From Emydura subglobosa (Eukaryota; Chordata; Testudines; Chelidae): a stretch of 64,000 nucleotides of DNA. A program made the position numbers and the translations under genes. Each line of letters begins with the position of its first letter. Within the stretch, counting starts at the first letter, position 1. Under the pieces are notes generated by a model. It saw only the letters and a program-made list of their open reading frames with translations. It was not told the DNA's origin and searched no databases. Of this stretch, positions 46,813-57,078 are shown piece by piece. Location of the stretch: NCBI GenBank assembly GCA_007922225.1, contig ML679989.1, positions 21,307,534-21,371,533 on the forward strand, written 5' to 3'.

Positions 46813-46979
46813 AATACAGTTGGGGAGAATCGATGGCTACAAGAACAGCTGGTCCAACTGCTAGTCAGTTACTGTGATCTGAACACAGCAGCCAGGTGGG
46901 CTCTCCGCTACAGCTTACCTGAGAAGACCCTGCCTTACGGAGTGGTGGATGAACTTCAGAATCTCAAGGTCCAGGAGAG
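46813..46979 (+). CDS. EXD3: EXD3 coding exon (6th in window)
   Basis: The acceptor tccttgcag ends at 46812 with a good pyrimidine tract, and the donor gtaaat starts at 46980. The 167 bases (55 codons plus two) read NTVGENRWLQEQLVQLLVSY, then CDLNTAARWALRYSLPEKTL, then PYGVVDELQNLKVQE with a split Arg. 'WLQEQL-QLLVS', 'TAA-WA', 'LPE--LP--V--EL' match mammalian EXD3. It joins in phase 0 to the DHVQ micro-exon 25 kb upstream. A CR1 begins 19 bases after the donor. An upstream in-frame acceptor could add 15 residues. Confidence 0.94.
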
Positions 46980-46998
46980 GTAAATATCTTGGTTTATC

Positions 46999-48245
46999 AT
47001 AGAATCATAGAAGTGTAGAACTGGAACGAACTTCTTCTAGTTCAGTCCCTTGCAGTCAAGGCAGGACTAAGTATTATTCTGTCACCCTGACAGCTGTTGG
47101 TCTAACCTGCTCTTAAAAATCTCCAATGATGGAGATTCCACAATCTCCCTAGGCAATTTATTCCAGTGCATAACTACCCTGACAGTTAGGAGGTTTTTCC
47201 AAATGTCCAATCTAAACCGCCCTTGTTGCAATTTAAGTCTGTTACTTCTTGTCGGATCCTCGGAGGTTAAAGAGAACAAATTTTCTCCCTCCTCCTTGTA
47301 ACAACCTTTTATGTAGTTGAAAACCGTTATCGTGTCCCTCCCTCAGTCTTCTCAAATCCAATGTTTTCAATCTTCCCTCATAGCTCATGTTTGCTAGATC
47401 TTTAATCATTTTTGTTGCTCGTCTTTGGACTTTCTCTGATTTATCCACATTTTTTCCTGAAATGTGGTGCCCAGAACTAGACACAATACTCCAGTTGAGG
47501 CCTTAACAGTGTGGAGTAGACGGAAGAATTACTTCTCATGTCTTGCTTACAACACTCCTGCTAATACATCCCAGAATGATATTTGGTTTCTTTGCAACAG
47601 TGTTACACTGTTGACTCCTATTTAGCTTCTGATCCACTATGAACTTCAGATCCCTTTCCTCAGAACTCCTTCCTAGGTAGTCATTTCCCATTTTGTATGT
47701 GTGCAACTGATTGTTCCTTCCTAATTAAGGTACTTTGCATTTGTCCTTATTGAATTTCATCCTATTTACATCAGACTATTTCTCCAGTTTGTCCAGATCA
47801 TTTTGAATTCCAACCTTATCTTCCAAAGCACTTGCAACCCCTCCCAGCTTGGTATTATCCGCAAACTTTATAAGTGTGCTCTCTAGGCCATTATCTAAAT
47901 CAGTGGTTCTCAACCTATTTACCAGTGTGGGTTACATATGCAGCTCTTTGTGTGTTATGTGGGACTGGTATGGCTCTGAGGATGTCACATGGGCTGCAGC
48001 TGTGTGCTGGTTGGGCTGCAAGTGGCCTGTGAGCTGTGGGTTGAGAACCACTGATCTAAATCATTGATGAAGATATTGAACAGAACCGGACCCAGAACTC
48101 ATCCCTGCAGGACTCCACTCAATATGCCCTTCCAGCGTGGCTGTGAACCACTGATAACTACTCTCTGGGAACAGTTTTCCAGCCAGTTATGCACCCACCT
48201 TAGTCTAGGTTGTCTTTCCCTAGTTTATGAGTTCATGCAAGGAAA
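46999..48245 (-). mobile_element. CR1 LINE, inverted, older subfamily, with nested hAT foldback element
   Basis: It starts 'tcatagaatcatagaagtg' and carries reversed CR1 sequence for ~1.1 kb. Minus-strand frames 47082-47279 and 47242-47484 give RLKLQQGRFRLDIWKNLLTV, VVMHWNKLPREIVESPSLEI and [12 protein letters not shown]. Upstream RT sequence continues ('gtccagatcattttgaattcc', 'gcaaactttataagtgtgctc') to about 48245. A 153-bp foldback element interrupts it at 47901. Its 3' end is 19 bases from the EXD3 donor at 46980. Confidence 0.88.
47893..48061. mobile_element. hAT-type foldback element with perfect 8-bp target duplication
   Basis: The element spans 47901-48053 (153 bp), flanked by atctaaat at 47893-47900 and again at 48054-48061. 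The termini are cagtggttctcaacc and its exact reverse complement ggttgagaaccactg, a perfect 15-bp inverted repeat of the CAGTGGTTCTCAA hAT type. An 8-bp duplication is the hAT signature. It interrupts a CR1 copy, whose sequence continues on both sides when the element and one target copy are removed. No coding capacity, so it was moved by a transposase encoded elsewhere. Confidence 0.93.
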
Positions 48246-48420
48246 TCCCAGCCTGTGGCTAGGGCATCCCACAATTGGATAAATGACCTACTGCAAGTGA
48301 TTTACGGAGCTCCCGTACTTGTTAAATCCATAGTATAAAGTTAAATCCACCACACATGGTGAAGAATCCGTGTGCAAATGTCTGGGAACAAACTGCAGAG
48401 GAGCTAGTTAGTTTGGTGTT
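48246..48420. other. Short unassigned stretch between CR1 and the DIRS-like element
   Basis: Nothing recognised. Confidence 0.4.
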
Positions 48421-48575
48421 CTTCTTCGAGTGCTTGCTCATATCCATTCCCAATTAGGGGTGTGTATGCCACATGCACCGGTGCTGGAAATTTTTCCCCT
48501 AGTGTTACCCAGATGGCCAGCTCTAGCGCTCTCTGCTGCGGTGCGCCTGTGTATAGGACACTGCCGATCTCCCTC
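48421..48575. repeat. DIRS-like element, left inverted terminal repeat
   Basis: It contains 'cgagtgcttgctcatatcc', 'attcccaattaggggtgtg', 'ttcccctagtgttaccc' and 'ccagctctagcgctctctgc'. Each motif reappears in reverse complement, in mirrored order, in 51340-51500. Confidence 0.82.
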
Positions 48576-48754
48576 TCTCTCAGTTTCTTCTTACTGCCTG
48601 TGACGGTGCTGCAACTTTCTCTTGCTTCTGCAAGTTCTCCTTCAACCTAGTGGTTTTTCGTTGTTCTAACTGTTTATAGTTAGTTTTAAGTTAGCAAATG
48701 ACCCAGGGATGAGGCATGCCTCAGTCACCGGGTTTTGAACCCCGCGCTTCATGT

Positions 48755-48960
48755 AAGAAGCCTATGCCAGTGAATGACCTGCACCAGAGCTGCTTGAAGT
48801 GCTTAGGAGAGGCTCATGGAAGGGAGAGGTGCAGAATCTGGAAACATTTTCCGGCCTCATAGCACGAAGGATCGGGACATTCGATTAAGAGCCCTCTTGA
48901 CGGAGTCGGCATTCAGGCCTCTGTGGTAGCCAGGTTAGTCGAACTCGGCGCCGAGTACGT
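48755..48960 (+). pseudogene. DIRS-like gag remnant with CCHC zinc knuckle
   Basis: The frame at 48782-48858 reads HQSCLKCLGEAHGRERCRIW and contains an exact C-x2-C-x4-H-x4-C knuckle (Cys codons at 48791, 48800, 48830; His at 48815). A TAG follows. After a frameshift, STKDRDIRLRALLTESAF continues the same domain. The order knuckle, then basic 'KDRD-RL--LL' stretch, is shared with the gag-like frame at 63500. The N-terminal part is not recognisable. Confidence 0.7.
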
Positions 48961-49185
48961 TGGCTTCAGCACGGATTCTTTCCCAGCACCATTGTCTTCC
49001 TGGCATCAATCACCATCTCTGGTGCCAAAGAAGAGGCTAAAGAAGATGGGCACCAAACAGAGGCGCTCACCGGTGCTAAAGAGGGGTCCTCACCAGGGCT
49101 AAAGGGTTTGAATACCTTTGCACCCACCCCTCTCCGGGATTGTTGGTAGTTAAAGCGGCCAACAAAAAAGACAGGCAAGGCAGGT

Positions 49186-49800
49186 ATGCCTCAGGCTATT
49201 GGGTCACATTGCGGCCTGCACTTACATAGTTCAGTATGCCAGGCTACACCTCAGCCCTCTGCAATATGGCTGGCGACTGTGTATTCCCCATCCAGACACC
49301 ACTTGGATACGATCCTCATGGTTCCCCCACTGATACCGCTAGTTTCTCATGTCTCGGAGCTAGAATGGGGAGCCCCCCTCAGTACCCTCAGGACCCAAGG
49401 TCGCTGGGCCAGAGACGAGCTAAAGCTACGTATCAATGTCAGGGAATTCAGGGCAATCCGACTAGCCTGAGAAGTGTTCCAGCTTTCCAGCAAGGTGGTT
49501 CAAGTGCTCATGGACAGTACGGCCTCAATGTACTATATCACTAGGCAAGTAGGGCCAGGTCCCCAGCCCTTTGTCAGGAAGCCATACATCTGTGGAACTT
49601 CTTTGATCTGTGGAACAACATCCCTCTGGAAGCGGTGCACCTCGCGGGGGTCAAGAATACATTAGTGGACCACCTCAGCAGATCCTTTTGCTCTCACCAC
49701 GAGTGGTCATTGCACCTGGAAGTGGCCAGGCTTATCTTCCAGAATTGAGGCAGTCCCTGAGTGGACCTCTTCACCACCAGGTGGAACAGGAAGTGCAATG
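49186..49800 (+). pseudogene. DIRS-like RT end and RNase H-like region (broken)
   Basis: The frame from 49186 reads YSPSRHHLDTILMVPP, then LEWGAPLSTLRTQGRWARDE and LKLRINVREFRAIRLA before a stop at 49468. The RNase H-like 'L--D-TA-MYYI-RQ' segment follows at 49499 (VLMDSTASMYYITRQVG). Then, in another frame, come VHLAGVKNTLVDHLSR (about 49636) and VDLFTTRWNRKCNDS (about 49758). This order (RT thumb, INVRELRAI, D-T, HIPG-N--AD-LSR, DLFAT) is the RNase H region of DIRS/Ngaro-type elements. Stops and shifts separate the blocks. Confidence 0.72.
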
Positions 49801-50339
49801 ATTCTGTTCCCTGCAGGGTCTTGGCGATGGCTTACTGACCAATGCTTTTCTCATGTCATGGTTGTGTGACCTCGTGTATGCCTTCCTGCCGATACCGCCG
49901 ATCCACAAAGTCCTCATAAAAATCAAGAGAGACTAGGCACAGGTCATGCTGGTAGTCTGCATGGCCACGCCAGCATTGATTCGGGATGTTGCTTGGTCTG
50001 TCCATAGCCCGGCCTTGGGCACTCCCACCGTGATCGGACCTTCTCTCCCAGGACCATGGTCACCTGCTTCATCTGGACCTGGCCTCCCTGCACCTGATGG
50101 CATGGATGCTCCATGGCTGAGCCTGAAAGAGCGCTCCTACTTGGTGCAGGTCCAGCAGGTCCTGTTGGGAAGCAGGAAGTCTCCCACTAGAGTGTCACAT
50201 CTGGTTAAGTGGAAGCGCTTCACCTATTGAGCAGCTCACCGCAATATCTCCCCAACTAAATCACCTATCCAGGCTATCTTGGACTACTTGCTCCATCTAA
50301 ACAAGGAAAAGTTGGCCTTCTCGTCAGTTAAAGTACTCC

Positions 50340-51153
50340 TAGTGGCCACAGCAGCCTTTCATCCCTCTGTACAGTGAGGAATGGTCTTCTTGCATGAGCT
50401 GACAGCCAGATTCCTCAGAGGCCTGGAAAGACTCTTCCTGCCGGTACGGGACCCAATCCCTCAATGGAAACTGAATCTTGTCCTCTCACGGCTCACTGGG
50501 CCACCCTTTGAGCCCTTAGCTTCCTGCTCTCTTATGCATCTTCCTGGAAGGTCACGTTCCTAGTGGTAATCACGTCAGCGAGGCAGACTTGGAGGTCTAG
50601 GCCCTGATCTCTGAGTCCCCCTTACACAGTCTTCTACAAGGACTTGGTCAAACTACGAGTGCACCTGGCTTTCCTGCCAAAGATGATATCTCACTTCCAT
50701 GTCAACCAAGATATTTTTCTACCAATCTTCTTTCTGAAACCTCCCAATTCCAACAAAGAGAGGTGTCTCTGCATTCTTGTCGTCAGGAGAGCTCTGGCTT
50801 TCTACATCGATAGGACTAAACCTTTCCGTCAATCCATGCAACTTTTCATTGCAGTGGCCAAGTGAATGAAAGGACTAGTGGTGTCATCCTAGTGAATCTC
50901 ATCATGAATCATGTCCTGCATACGAGTTTGCTATGAGCAGGCGGGAATTGCGCCTCCAGCATCCCTGATGGCCCACTCAACAAGGGCCCACGCATCATCT
51001 GTGGCCTTACTGGCTCAGGTCCCAGTACAAGACATCTATAGAGCCGTCTCTTGGTCTTCAGTACATACCTTTGTGTCCCACTATGCCATTTCGCAGGAGG
51101 CCCAAGATGATGCTGGCTTTGGCAGAATGCTGTTGCAAATGGAAAGTCTATGA
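50340..51153 (+). pseudogene. DIRS-like tyrosine recombinase (broken)
   Basis: Blocks in order: FLHELTARFLRGLERLFLPV (50390), RRALAFYIDRTKPFRQSMQL (50787), then 50911-51153 with MAHSTRAHASSVALLAQVPV, QDIYRAVSWSSVHTFVSHYA and DDAGFGRMLLQ. HSTR supplies the His and Arg, and SHY the nucleophile Tyr, of the tyrosine recombinase fold; 'A-WSS-HTF--HY' is typical of the DIRS order. Shifts and stops separate the blocks, so the protein cannot be made. Confidence 0.78.
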
Positions 51154-51226
51154 ACTCCTGCCCGCCTCCGGGGATACTGCTGATGAGTCACCTAATTGGG
51201 AATGGACGTCAGCAAGCACTCAAAGA

Positions 51227-51525
51227 AAGAACGGTTACTTACCTTCATAACTGTTGTTCTTCGAAATATGTTGCTTGTGTCCATTCCAGAACCCACCCTC
51301 TTTCCCCTCAGAGTTCTGGCAAGAAGGAACTGGGGGAAGGGGCGGCAGCGCCTTATATATGGGTGCATACGTGTGCTGTTGCAGAGGGTGCTAGAGCTGG
51401 CCCTACGGATACCACTAGGGGGGAAATTTTTGGGAGCAGTGCATGTTGCACACACACATCTAATTGGGAATGGACATGAGCAAAACATTTCAAAGAACAA
51501 GTTATGAAAGTAAGTAACCGTTCTT
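51227..51525. repeat. DIRS-like element, internal complementary region and right inverted terminus
   Basis: 51227-51290 ('aagaacggttacttacctt', 'tgttgttcttcgaaatatg', 'ttgcttgtgtccattcc') is the approximate reverse complement of 51467-51525 ('ggaatggacatgagc', 'catttcaaagaacaag', 'aagtaagtaaccgttctt'). The segment between includes the right terminal repeat. DIRS elements carry an internal region complementary to their ends that is thought to template circle closure; this arrangement fits. Confidence 0.7.
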
Positions 51526-51530
51526 TCCTC

Positions 51531-53400
51531 CTCCTCTTGCTTCTTTCTTGAATCTTACTCTTCCTATCCCGACTCATGCCTCAGAGTATATTTTAACCCC
51601 TTATTTCAGGCAATACATGAGGTATTTCATACATAGGCAATCAACAGAAAAAGTTCTACTAGCCAGATCTTAGGGTGGGGGCACTAAGATAAAGGTTCCA
51701 GAAGTTGCATGATGCTGGTGATATCACTCACTTGGGGGCACTCCCTGCCTGTTTCCTCTGGCATGTAGGTTATAAGAGGCATTAGGATGGTGGGGTTATG
51801 CTCACAGGAGGGAAGCTTGCAGAGGATCCATGCGGTGGTGTCCATGACTCCATTGGAAGTGAAATTGTGTCCAAGGGGGCAGCAAGCCATTAGAGCATTG
51901 GGAGATGTTTTGGATATGAGCCAGGCTGGAGGAGGCACATATGTATATGGCCAATGGATCCATACACTCCTATGCATGTCGCAGTGGTCATGGATGTTCA
52001 CCAGCCAGATTCTTGCAGGAGTGCAGCATCTCAGTGAAGTCTCTTGCAGTCTTCTGGTCTTGCAAGAAGCTGCTGGTAGCTCTACCAGCCCACTGCAGCC
52101 AAGGAAAGAGGTATTCTTTCTCTCACCAAGCACCCTGTGCAGAATCCAATTCCATGTACTTGGACTTTGCACAAGGAAGAGGATCTGGCCCTGCATGTTT
52201 AATACAAAGCAGGAGAGCTCTGGGCTCTGTGGCTGAGTGCTCTGCAGGACAGAGCCGGATCATTCTGATGCTGACACACATGGCAGGTAAATGGGTAAAG
52301 CGTGTGTCTCAACAGCTGCCATGAGAAACCAGGGGAACAGGAAGCAAAGCAAAAATGACAAAAAGAAAAAGAAACCAAACTGTTTTCTCTCAGACACCGT
52401 GGAACCCTTCCATTCAGATGCCTGCAAATCCCCTTTTTCCAGAGTGCCACACTTGCCGATACGTCCACAGTTTCCTCCCTCACAGCTCTGCTATTGAAAC
52501 ACAGCTTTGCGTTTGGTGATTGGCTTTTGTTGTTCAGAAATGGGTGGAGATCAGAGAAAAGTATTGGGAAAATCCTGGATACATCCGAGGCTTGTATGCC
52601 TCATGCCAGTTCTTTTTAAGAGTTCAGTTGATGGCATAAACCCGAAGTTACTTCTGCTATTAATGTTGCTTGGGTAATGTCTCTGAGGAGAGAAAATCCA
52701 GTGCTGATCCGCTAACTCTGCACTGCTCTGAGTTTTCCTACTGCAGAGATAGAGAATGCTATAGCACCAGCCTAGACTTGTGGCATTTCATCATTCCTTT
52801 TTATGTAATGTATTTCTGCTGCAGCAACTCCCTGCTGTCAGTCACATACCACATTTCTGCACATTAAATTAAATATTGGGAAAGACCTGGCCCCTGCCTC
52901 ACTGTAAATATAGGTCTTGTCACAGCTAGATAGGAAAATCCATTTAAGAAGAGCAAAGCAGAGTTCTAAGCAGCATTACCAACTCTCGCAGTTTCATCAT
53001 GAGTGTTGAGGTGTTCAGTGGTGGTCTTAAAGCCCCAGTTCCTGGAGTCAGGTGATTACATGAGAATCTCAGCTTTCATTGAAAAAACAAGGTATGTTTT
53101 TAGCTATCATGGTTGTGGAAAAAGCTTGAAAATACAAATCTTAAAGCCACAAAAAACCAGAAAGCAAATAAGTCCCCCCACCCAATTTACCATCTTTGAA
53201 AATCTCATGACTTGAAGCCAATATCCTGTTTTGGGGGGCCTGAGTGATGGTTTTTGAATGGTTGGCTTGTGGAACACCGTTGACTTGATTCTGCCCCCAT
53301 AGGAGACAACAGCAAACTCCCATTACCTTGAGTGAAACAGGATCAGGGAATGTGCTGTTACTCTCCCAATATTGCCTCCCCCCCCCGTGCCTGCTTGTGT
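51531..53400. other. EXD3 intron, unassigned sequence
   Basis: Contains a stretch (51684-52236) open on both strands for 170 codons (minus) and 149 codons (plus), with no recognisable domain in either. No splice context matching EXD3. The remainder is unremarkable. Confidence 0.4.
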
Positions 53401-53405
53401 TAGAT

Positions 53406-53590
53406 GAGAGCTTTTCAAATTGTGGGGCGGAGCAGCAACATCAGGCGACTCAGGCTTCAGCCCGACACAGCGGGACTCGTGCCGCCTCTACCCCCAACTC
53501 ACTTCTTCTTGTCTGGGTTGGGGGGCGCAGTGCAATCAAAATGTATAATTCAGAGGGAGGGGCTCAGCTCCCAAAGTTTGAAAACGGCTG
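53406..53590. mobile_element. Probable hAT-type foldback element
   Basis: The left end 'gagagcttttcaaattgtgg' pairs imperfectly with the right end 'caaagtttgaaaacggctg', and 'ttaga' occurs just outside both ends. The terminus resembles the cagtggttttcaaac hAT type but is eroded. ~185 bp, no coding capacity. Confidence 0.5.
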
Positions 53591-55848
53591 TTAGACAATT
53601 CATGGCTCCTTGTCTGGGGGTGGCTCATGCAGCAGAGGGAACACCAGCCCATCCAGCACATGATCCTGCCTGGCTCTCATGTGAGTGCATGTGGGGAGAG
53701 AGAGACTGGGCGCTATGGCATGCCTCGCACTTGGGATTATCAATCCTGCAGCCGCTAGCCTCTGCAAAGGGATACAGCCATCGCCTGCCCCATCTCCTCA
53801 CCAGCCAGCAGAGGCACAGAGCCCAGTAGATGTAGCCCCGTTAGAAAAGGGAGCACAGCAGCTGTGCCCAGGAGACTCTGAAGTCTGCGCCTCAGGAGAC
53901 TGCCCCTAAGATGGGGCAGTGCCCTAAAGGCAACACATGACCTTTAATGTCCAGACCATTCTTTGCATCCAACGTAAGCCCCCAAACAGTGGCAGGTGGA
54001 GACCATGCCTGCAAGAGAACCACACACTCTGGGCATGCACTGCGGTGGGAAATCAACAGCAGAGCACAACGTCAGTGACCTCACTTCATCTGCATATGCC
54101 AGAGAGGGTGGAGCAAGGGATGGGGAGTCATGAAACCAAAGGTTTCTGCCATCTCTGCCAGTCTCAGTGTATTTGGATGGGTAAACGAAGCCCTCTGTAC
54201 CTCAGTGTTCCCATCTGCAAAATGGTGATAAGTAATGTGGTCACGTGCTCTGCAGTCCATGTAGCCCTGGATCCAAATGCAGCCATTTCTGTTTATTAGC
54301 AACTAAATAGTCTAGCAGCAGGTTCCCACAGAGGGCATTCACGCTGCAAGGGAAAGAGATGGTATCAGAGTGCAAATGATGACATCACCTCTGCTGCTGG
54401 TCACACCATATGCCCCTCTTGATCTGTGCAGATCACAATATTCCCAGAGACATGAGATTTCACACCTTCATTAAATATTTTACACAAATATTGACTTCGC
54501 CGTGCACACATACCGTCTGCACGGGAATGTTTGCACAGCACAAAGCTGCTATGCTACAAAATTAGTCACACAGTCCCTGAAACACAAGGTTAGTAAATAT
54601 TTTCTCAAATAATAAACCATTTAAAGTCTCTGTGGGAAAGAGTCTGACCAGAAATTCAGGATACGTACAAAATAGCTGGATTTTTTTATTACTCTTACTT
54701 TCCTCCAATTGCATCATCTGGATGGGACACAAGAGCAGAGCTGGCACAGCATTTACAAACCTATTTCGAGAGCCTCTGTTGCATTGTGGAAAGAACTTGT
54801 GCTGTGTGAGATCCTGCTCTACGAAATGAGGGATAACTCACGAAGCCCATCTCCCTCCCAGTGCCAGGGTGTTAATGCAGTCACATTACACCTCTCTGGG
54901 GCAATGTCTGAAGCCTAGAGTGGGAGAGTCACGCAAGTCAAGATCTCAGTCTGTGTGCGGGTTCAGCTTACCACTGTCCTTAACACCTATCCCCCAAAGT
55001 GCAGGGAGGAGGTGGAGTAGAGTTAAAACCTTCCAGGGGCTTTTTTCCTTCCAACTCCATGGAACGGAGGGATAGTATTCTTGTGCAGCACATGCAGATG
55101 CTGTACAGGAAAAGGGCTGGGCTTGGGGAAGCTGGCATAGCAAGGAGAGGTCAGTGAAGCCTTTATGAACCATTCCACTCTCAGCTCAATACAGGAGGCC
55201 TTGTGAGCCAGAGGCAGTGGCCCCTAGGTGGTGGAAATCCTACTGTCGGTGGGGCAGCCTGTGATTCTCTGCATGTTCCTGTCTAATGAGAAAAACCTGA
55301 GCAGAGGCAGCCTGTCCAGATGCATGGGACCCTATCAGCTAGAAGTTTCCTAGGTTCATGGTGAGGGGCTGGAATTCGAGTACTCACAATGTGCTATCCT
55401 TGAATCTGGAGCGCACTTGCTGGTCGTCAGGTCACATCAGTTCTGGGAATGGGAATGGAATGTGAGTCATGCATGATGGGAAGTTTGCGTTTGGGAGGCT
55501 TTCCTGGTCTGGAGGCTACTTCCAATGTGTATGTGTTATTAATTAAATGAACGTATGCGCTGAGCTTCCATTGCTATCTCTCATGCACTAGACATTTCTG
55601 TGGTGGATTGATGGGGGGAGGGATTCGGGAGAGAAGGTGGGTCAAGGTTGAAAGGGAAAGAGAGAAAGAGAAAGTGAGGAGAGGGTCAGAGAAGGTGGAG
55701 AGAGAAGAGATATCGAGTGAGATGAGGTGACAGAGGGATGTTGGGGCAGGCGGGTGAGGAGAGGGGCTTCAGGATTTTCTGTTGTCCCTTGGCCCCCGAA
55801 ATTCCCAGGATGGCCCTGTTAAAAGCGGCTGACTCTTGTTCTATGCAG
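53591..55848. other. EXD3 intron, mostly unique sequence
   Basis: A possible MIR 3' fragment at about 54195-54240 ('ctgtacctcagtgttcccatctgcaaaatgg'). A purine-rich tract (gagagaaagagaaag) at about 55610-55700. No exon until 55849. Confidence 0.5.
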
Positions 55849-55990
55849 GGTAGAAGATGCTGAGAGAAGAGCAGATGATTATGAAGAAGATAGGAAGAAG
55901 GATTATTACCAGCTCCCCATTCCCAGGGAGAACATTCACTTCCTGCAGACCTGGGAAGCAATGCAGAGGTGTAGGGAGGCAGTGCTCCAG
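55849..55990 (+). CDS. EXD3: EXD3 coding exon (7th in window), linker into the exonuclease domain
   Basis: The acceptor ctatgcag ends at 55848 and the donor gtaagc starts at 55991. The 142 bases complete a split Arg and read VEDAERRADDYEEDRKKDYY, then QLPIPRENIHFLQTWEAMQR, then CREAVLQ, ending in phase 0. 'YYQLPIPREN-H-L--WE' is the hallmark entry to the exonuclease domain of EXD3. The first ~20 residues are strongly charged and probably a linker. No disruption. Confidence 0.95.
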
Positions 55991-56393
55991 GTAAGCATTC
56001 CCTTGCGGTGGGGTTTTTAATGTCAACCATGTAACATGGGGTGGAATATTTGTGACTTTCATCATCAGATACATGTCAACCTGCCCCAGGAGCATCAAGA
56101 GCATGCTTGGCACTTCCTGTAGGGAATCCCTAAGCCCAAGAGGCTTGGAGATTGACTGGAATAGCTCTTGTGGAATAAGCTATTGGGAAAACTTCCCATG
56201 TGACACTTCTGGATACAAGCCACTTTATTCCACAATAATTACAATACATTTCCAAAGCAGAGTCATTATTCTCAAATAAAGTCCCTCTTCGCCCGGAGTA
56301 GAGTAACCAGGGAGCTATTCCACAGTTGCCGTTCTAGTCTATTTTCCATGTAGACAAGCCCTGAGTAAAGAAAGCCTTTTGTGTGTGCTGCAG

Positions 56394-56595
56394 CCCGGCC
56401 AGGTTGTTGGCATTGACATGGAGTGGAGGCCTTCGTTTGGTGTGGTGGGAAAGCCACGTGTCTCGGTGCTGCAGATTGCTGTCAAGGAGCAGGTGTTCCT
56501 CCTGGATTTGCTGCAGCTGCTCAAGCCAGATGAGATGGAGGAGCTTTCTCATTTTGTCCAGACACTCTTCTCAGATCCAACCATCATTAAATTAG
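56394..56595 (+). CDS. EXD3: EXD3 coding exon (8th in window), DEDDy motif I
   Basis: The acceptor tgctgcag ends at 56393 and the donor gtaact starts at 56596. The 202 bases (67 codons plus one) read PGQVVGIDMEWRPSFGVVG, then KPRVSVLQIAVKEQVFLLDL, then a DPTIIKLG end with a split Gly. VVGIDMEW is exonuclease motif I (D-x-E; Asp244 and Glu246 of the visible protein), supplying two of the metal ligands. 'SVLQIAVKEQVFLLDLL' is the following beta-strand pair of the DnaQ-like fold. Both catalytic residues are present, so activity is expected. Confidence 0.97.
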
Positions 56596-56685
56596 GTAAC
56601 TGCAGCTTTCCCCTATGCTCTGCTTTCCACCACAGCTAACCCCTGTCAGGAGCTGTTCACATACATAGAACAACAGGGACTTCGG

Positions 56686-57027
56686 TGCCAGAACCCATAG
56701 CTCTTTGGGTTAGTCTGTCCAGTGCCAGAACCCATAGCTGTGTGGGTTAGCCTGCCTGGTACCAGAACCCATAGCTTTCTTGGTTAACCCTTTGAGTACC
56801 AGCACCCAGCACCAGCTTTGTGGGTTAGCCTGCCTGGTACCAGAACCCAGAGCTGTCAGGTTAGTTTGCCTGGTACCAGAACCCATAGTTTTCTGGGTTA
56901 ACCCACTGAGTACCAGAACCCAGAGCTGTCAGGTTAGTTTGCCTGGTACCAGAACCCATAGTTTTCTGGGTTAACGCACTGAATATCAGAACCCAGAGCT
57001 CTCAGGTTAGCCTGCTCTGCAACAGAA
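56686..57027. repeat. 37-bp minisatellite with two-unit higher-order structure, in EXD3 intron
   Basis: The anchor 'taccagaaccca' recurs with starts at 56723, 56760, 56797, 56838, 56874, 56911, 56947 and 56984 (spacings 37, 37, 41, 36, 37, 36, 37), plus a diverged unit at each end. From 56838 on, two unit types alternate: one with 'gctgtcaggttagtttgcctgg' and one with 'ttttctgggttaacccactgag', giving a ~73-bp higher-order period. It fills most of the 483-bp intron between two exonuclease exons. The 64-codon open frame across it is a repeat artefact. Confidence 0.92.
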
Positions 57028-57078
57028 CACGGAACGTTTATTTTTCTATCTGTGTGATTTGAGGCTTTGTGTCTACAG

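Larger units (their letters stand above)
48421..51530 (+). mobile_element. DIRS-like tyrosine-recombinase retrotransposon, internally deleted
   Basis: A 3.1-kb element whose two ends are inverted, not direct, copies of each other (48421-48575 versus 51340-51500). In between are a gag-like zinc knuckle (48791-48832), the end of a reverse transcriptase with an RNase H-like domain (49186-49800), and a tyrosine recombinase C-terminus (50910-51150). Inverted termini plus a tyrosine recombinase, and no integrase or protease, define DIRS-order elements. Most of the RT is missing between about 49170 and 49186 and all frames are broken, so it is dead. Related copies lie at 35719 and 63085. Confidence 0.82.

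Noticed and set aside
48424..51530. Whether the 48-51 kb element is an endogenous retrovirus or Gypsy element
   Set aside because: Its termini are inverted, the recombinase motifs are of the tyrosine type, and no integrase or protease motif is visible.
56780..56974. 64-codon plus-strand frame with repeated 'LVPEP' segments
   Set aside because: Produced by the 37-bp intronic minisatellite between EXD3 exons.
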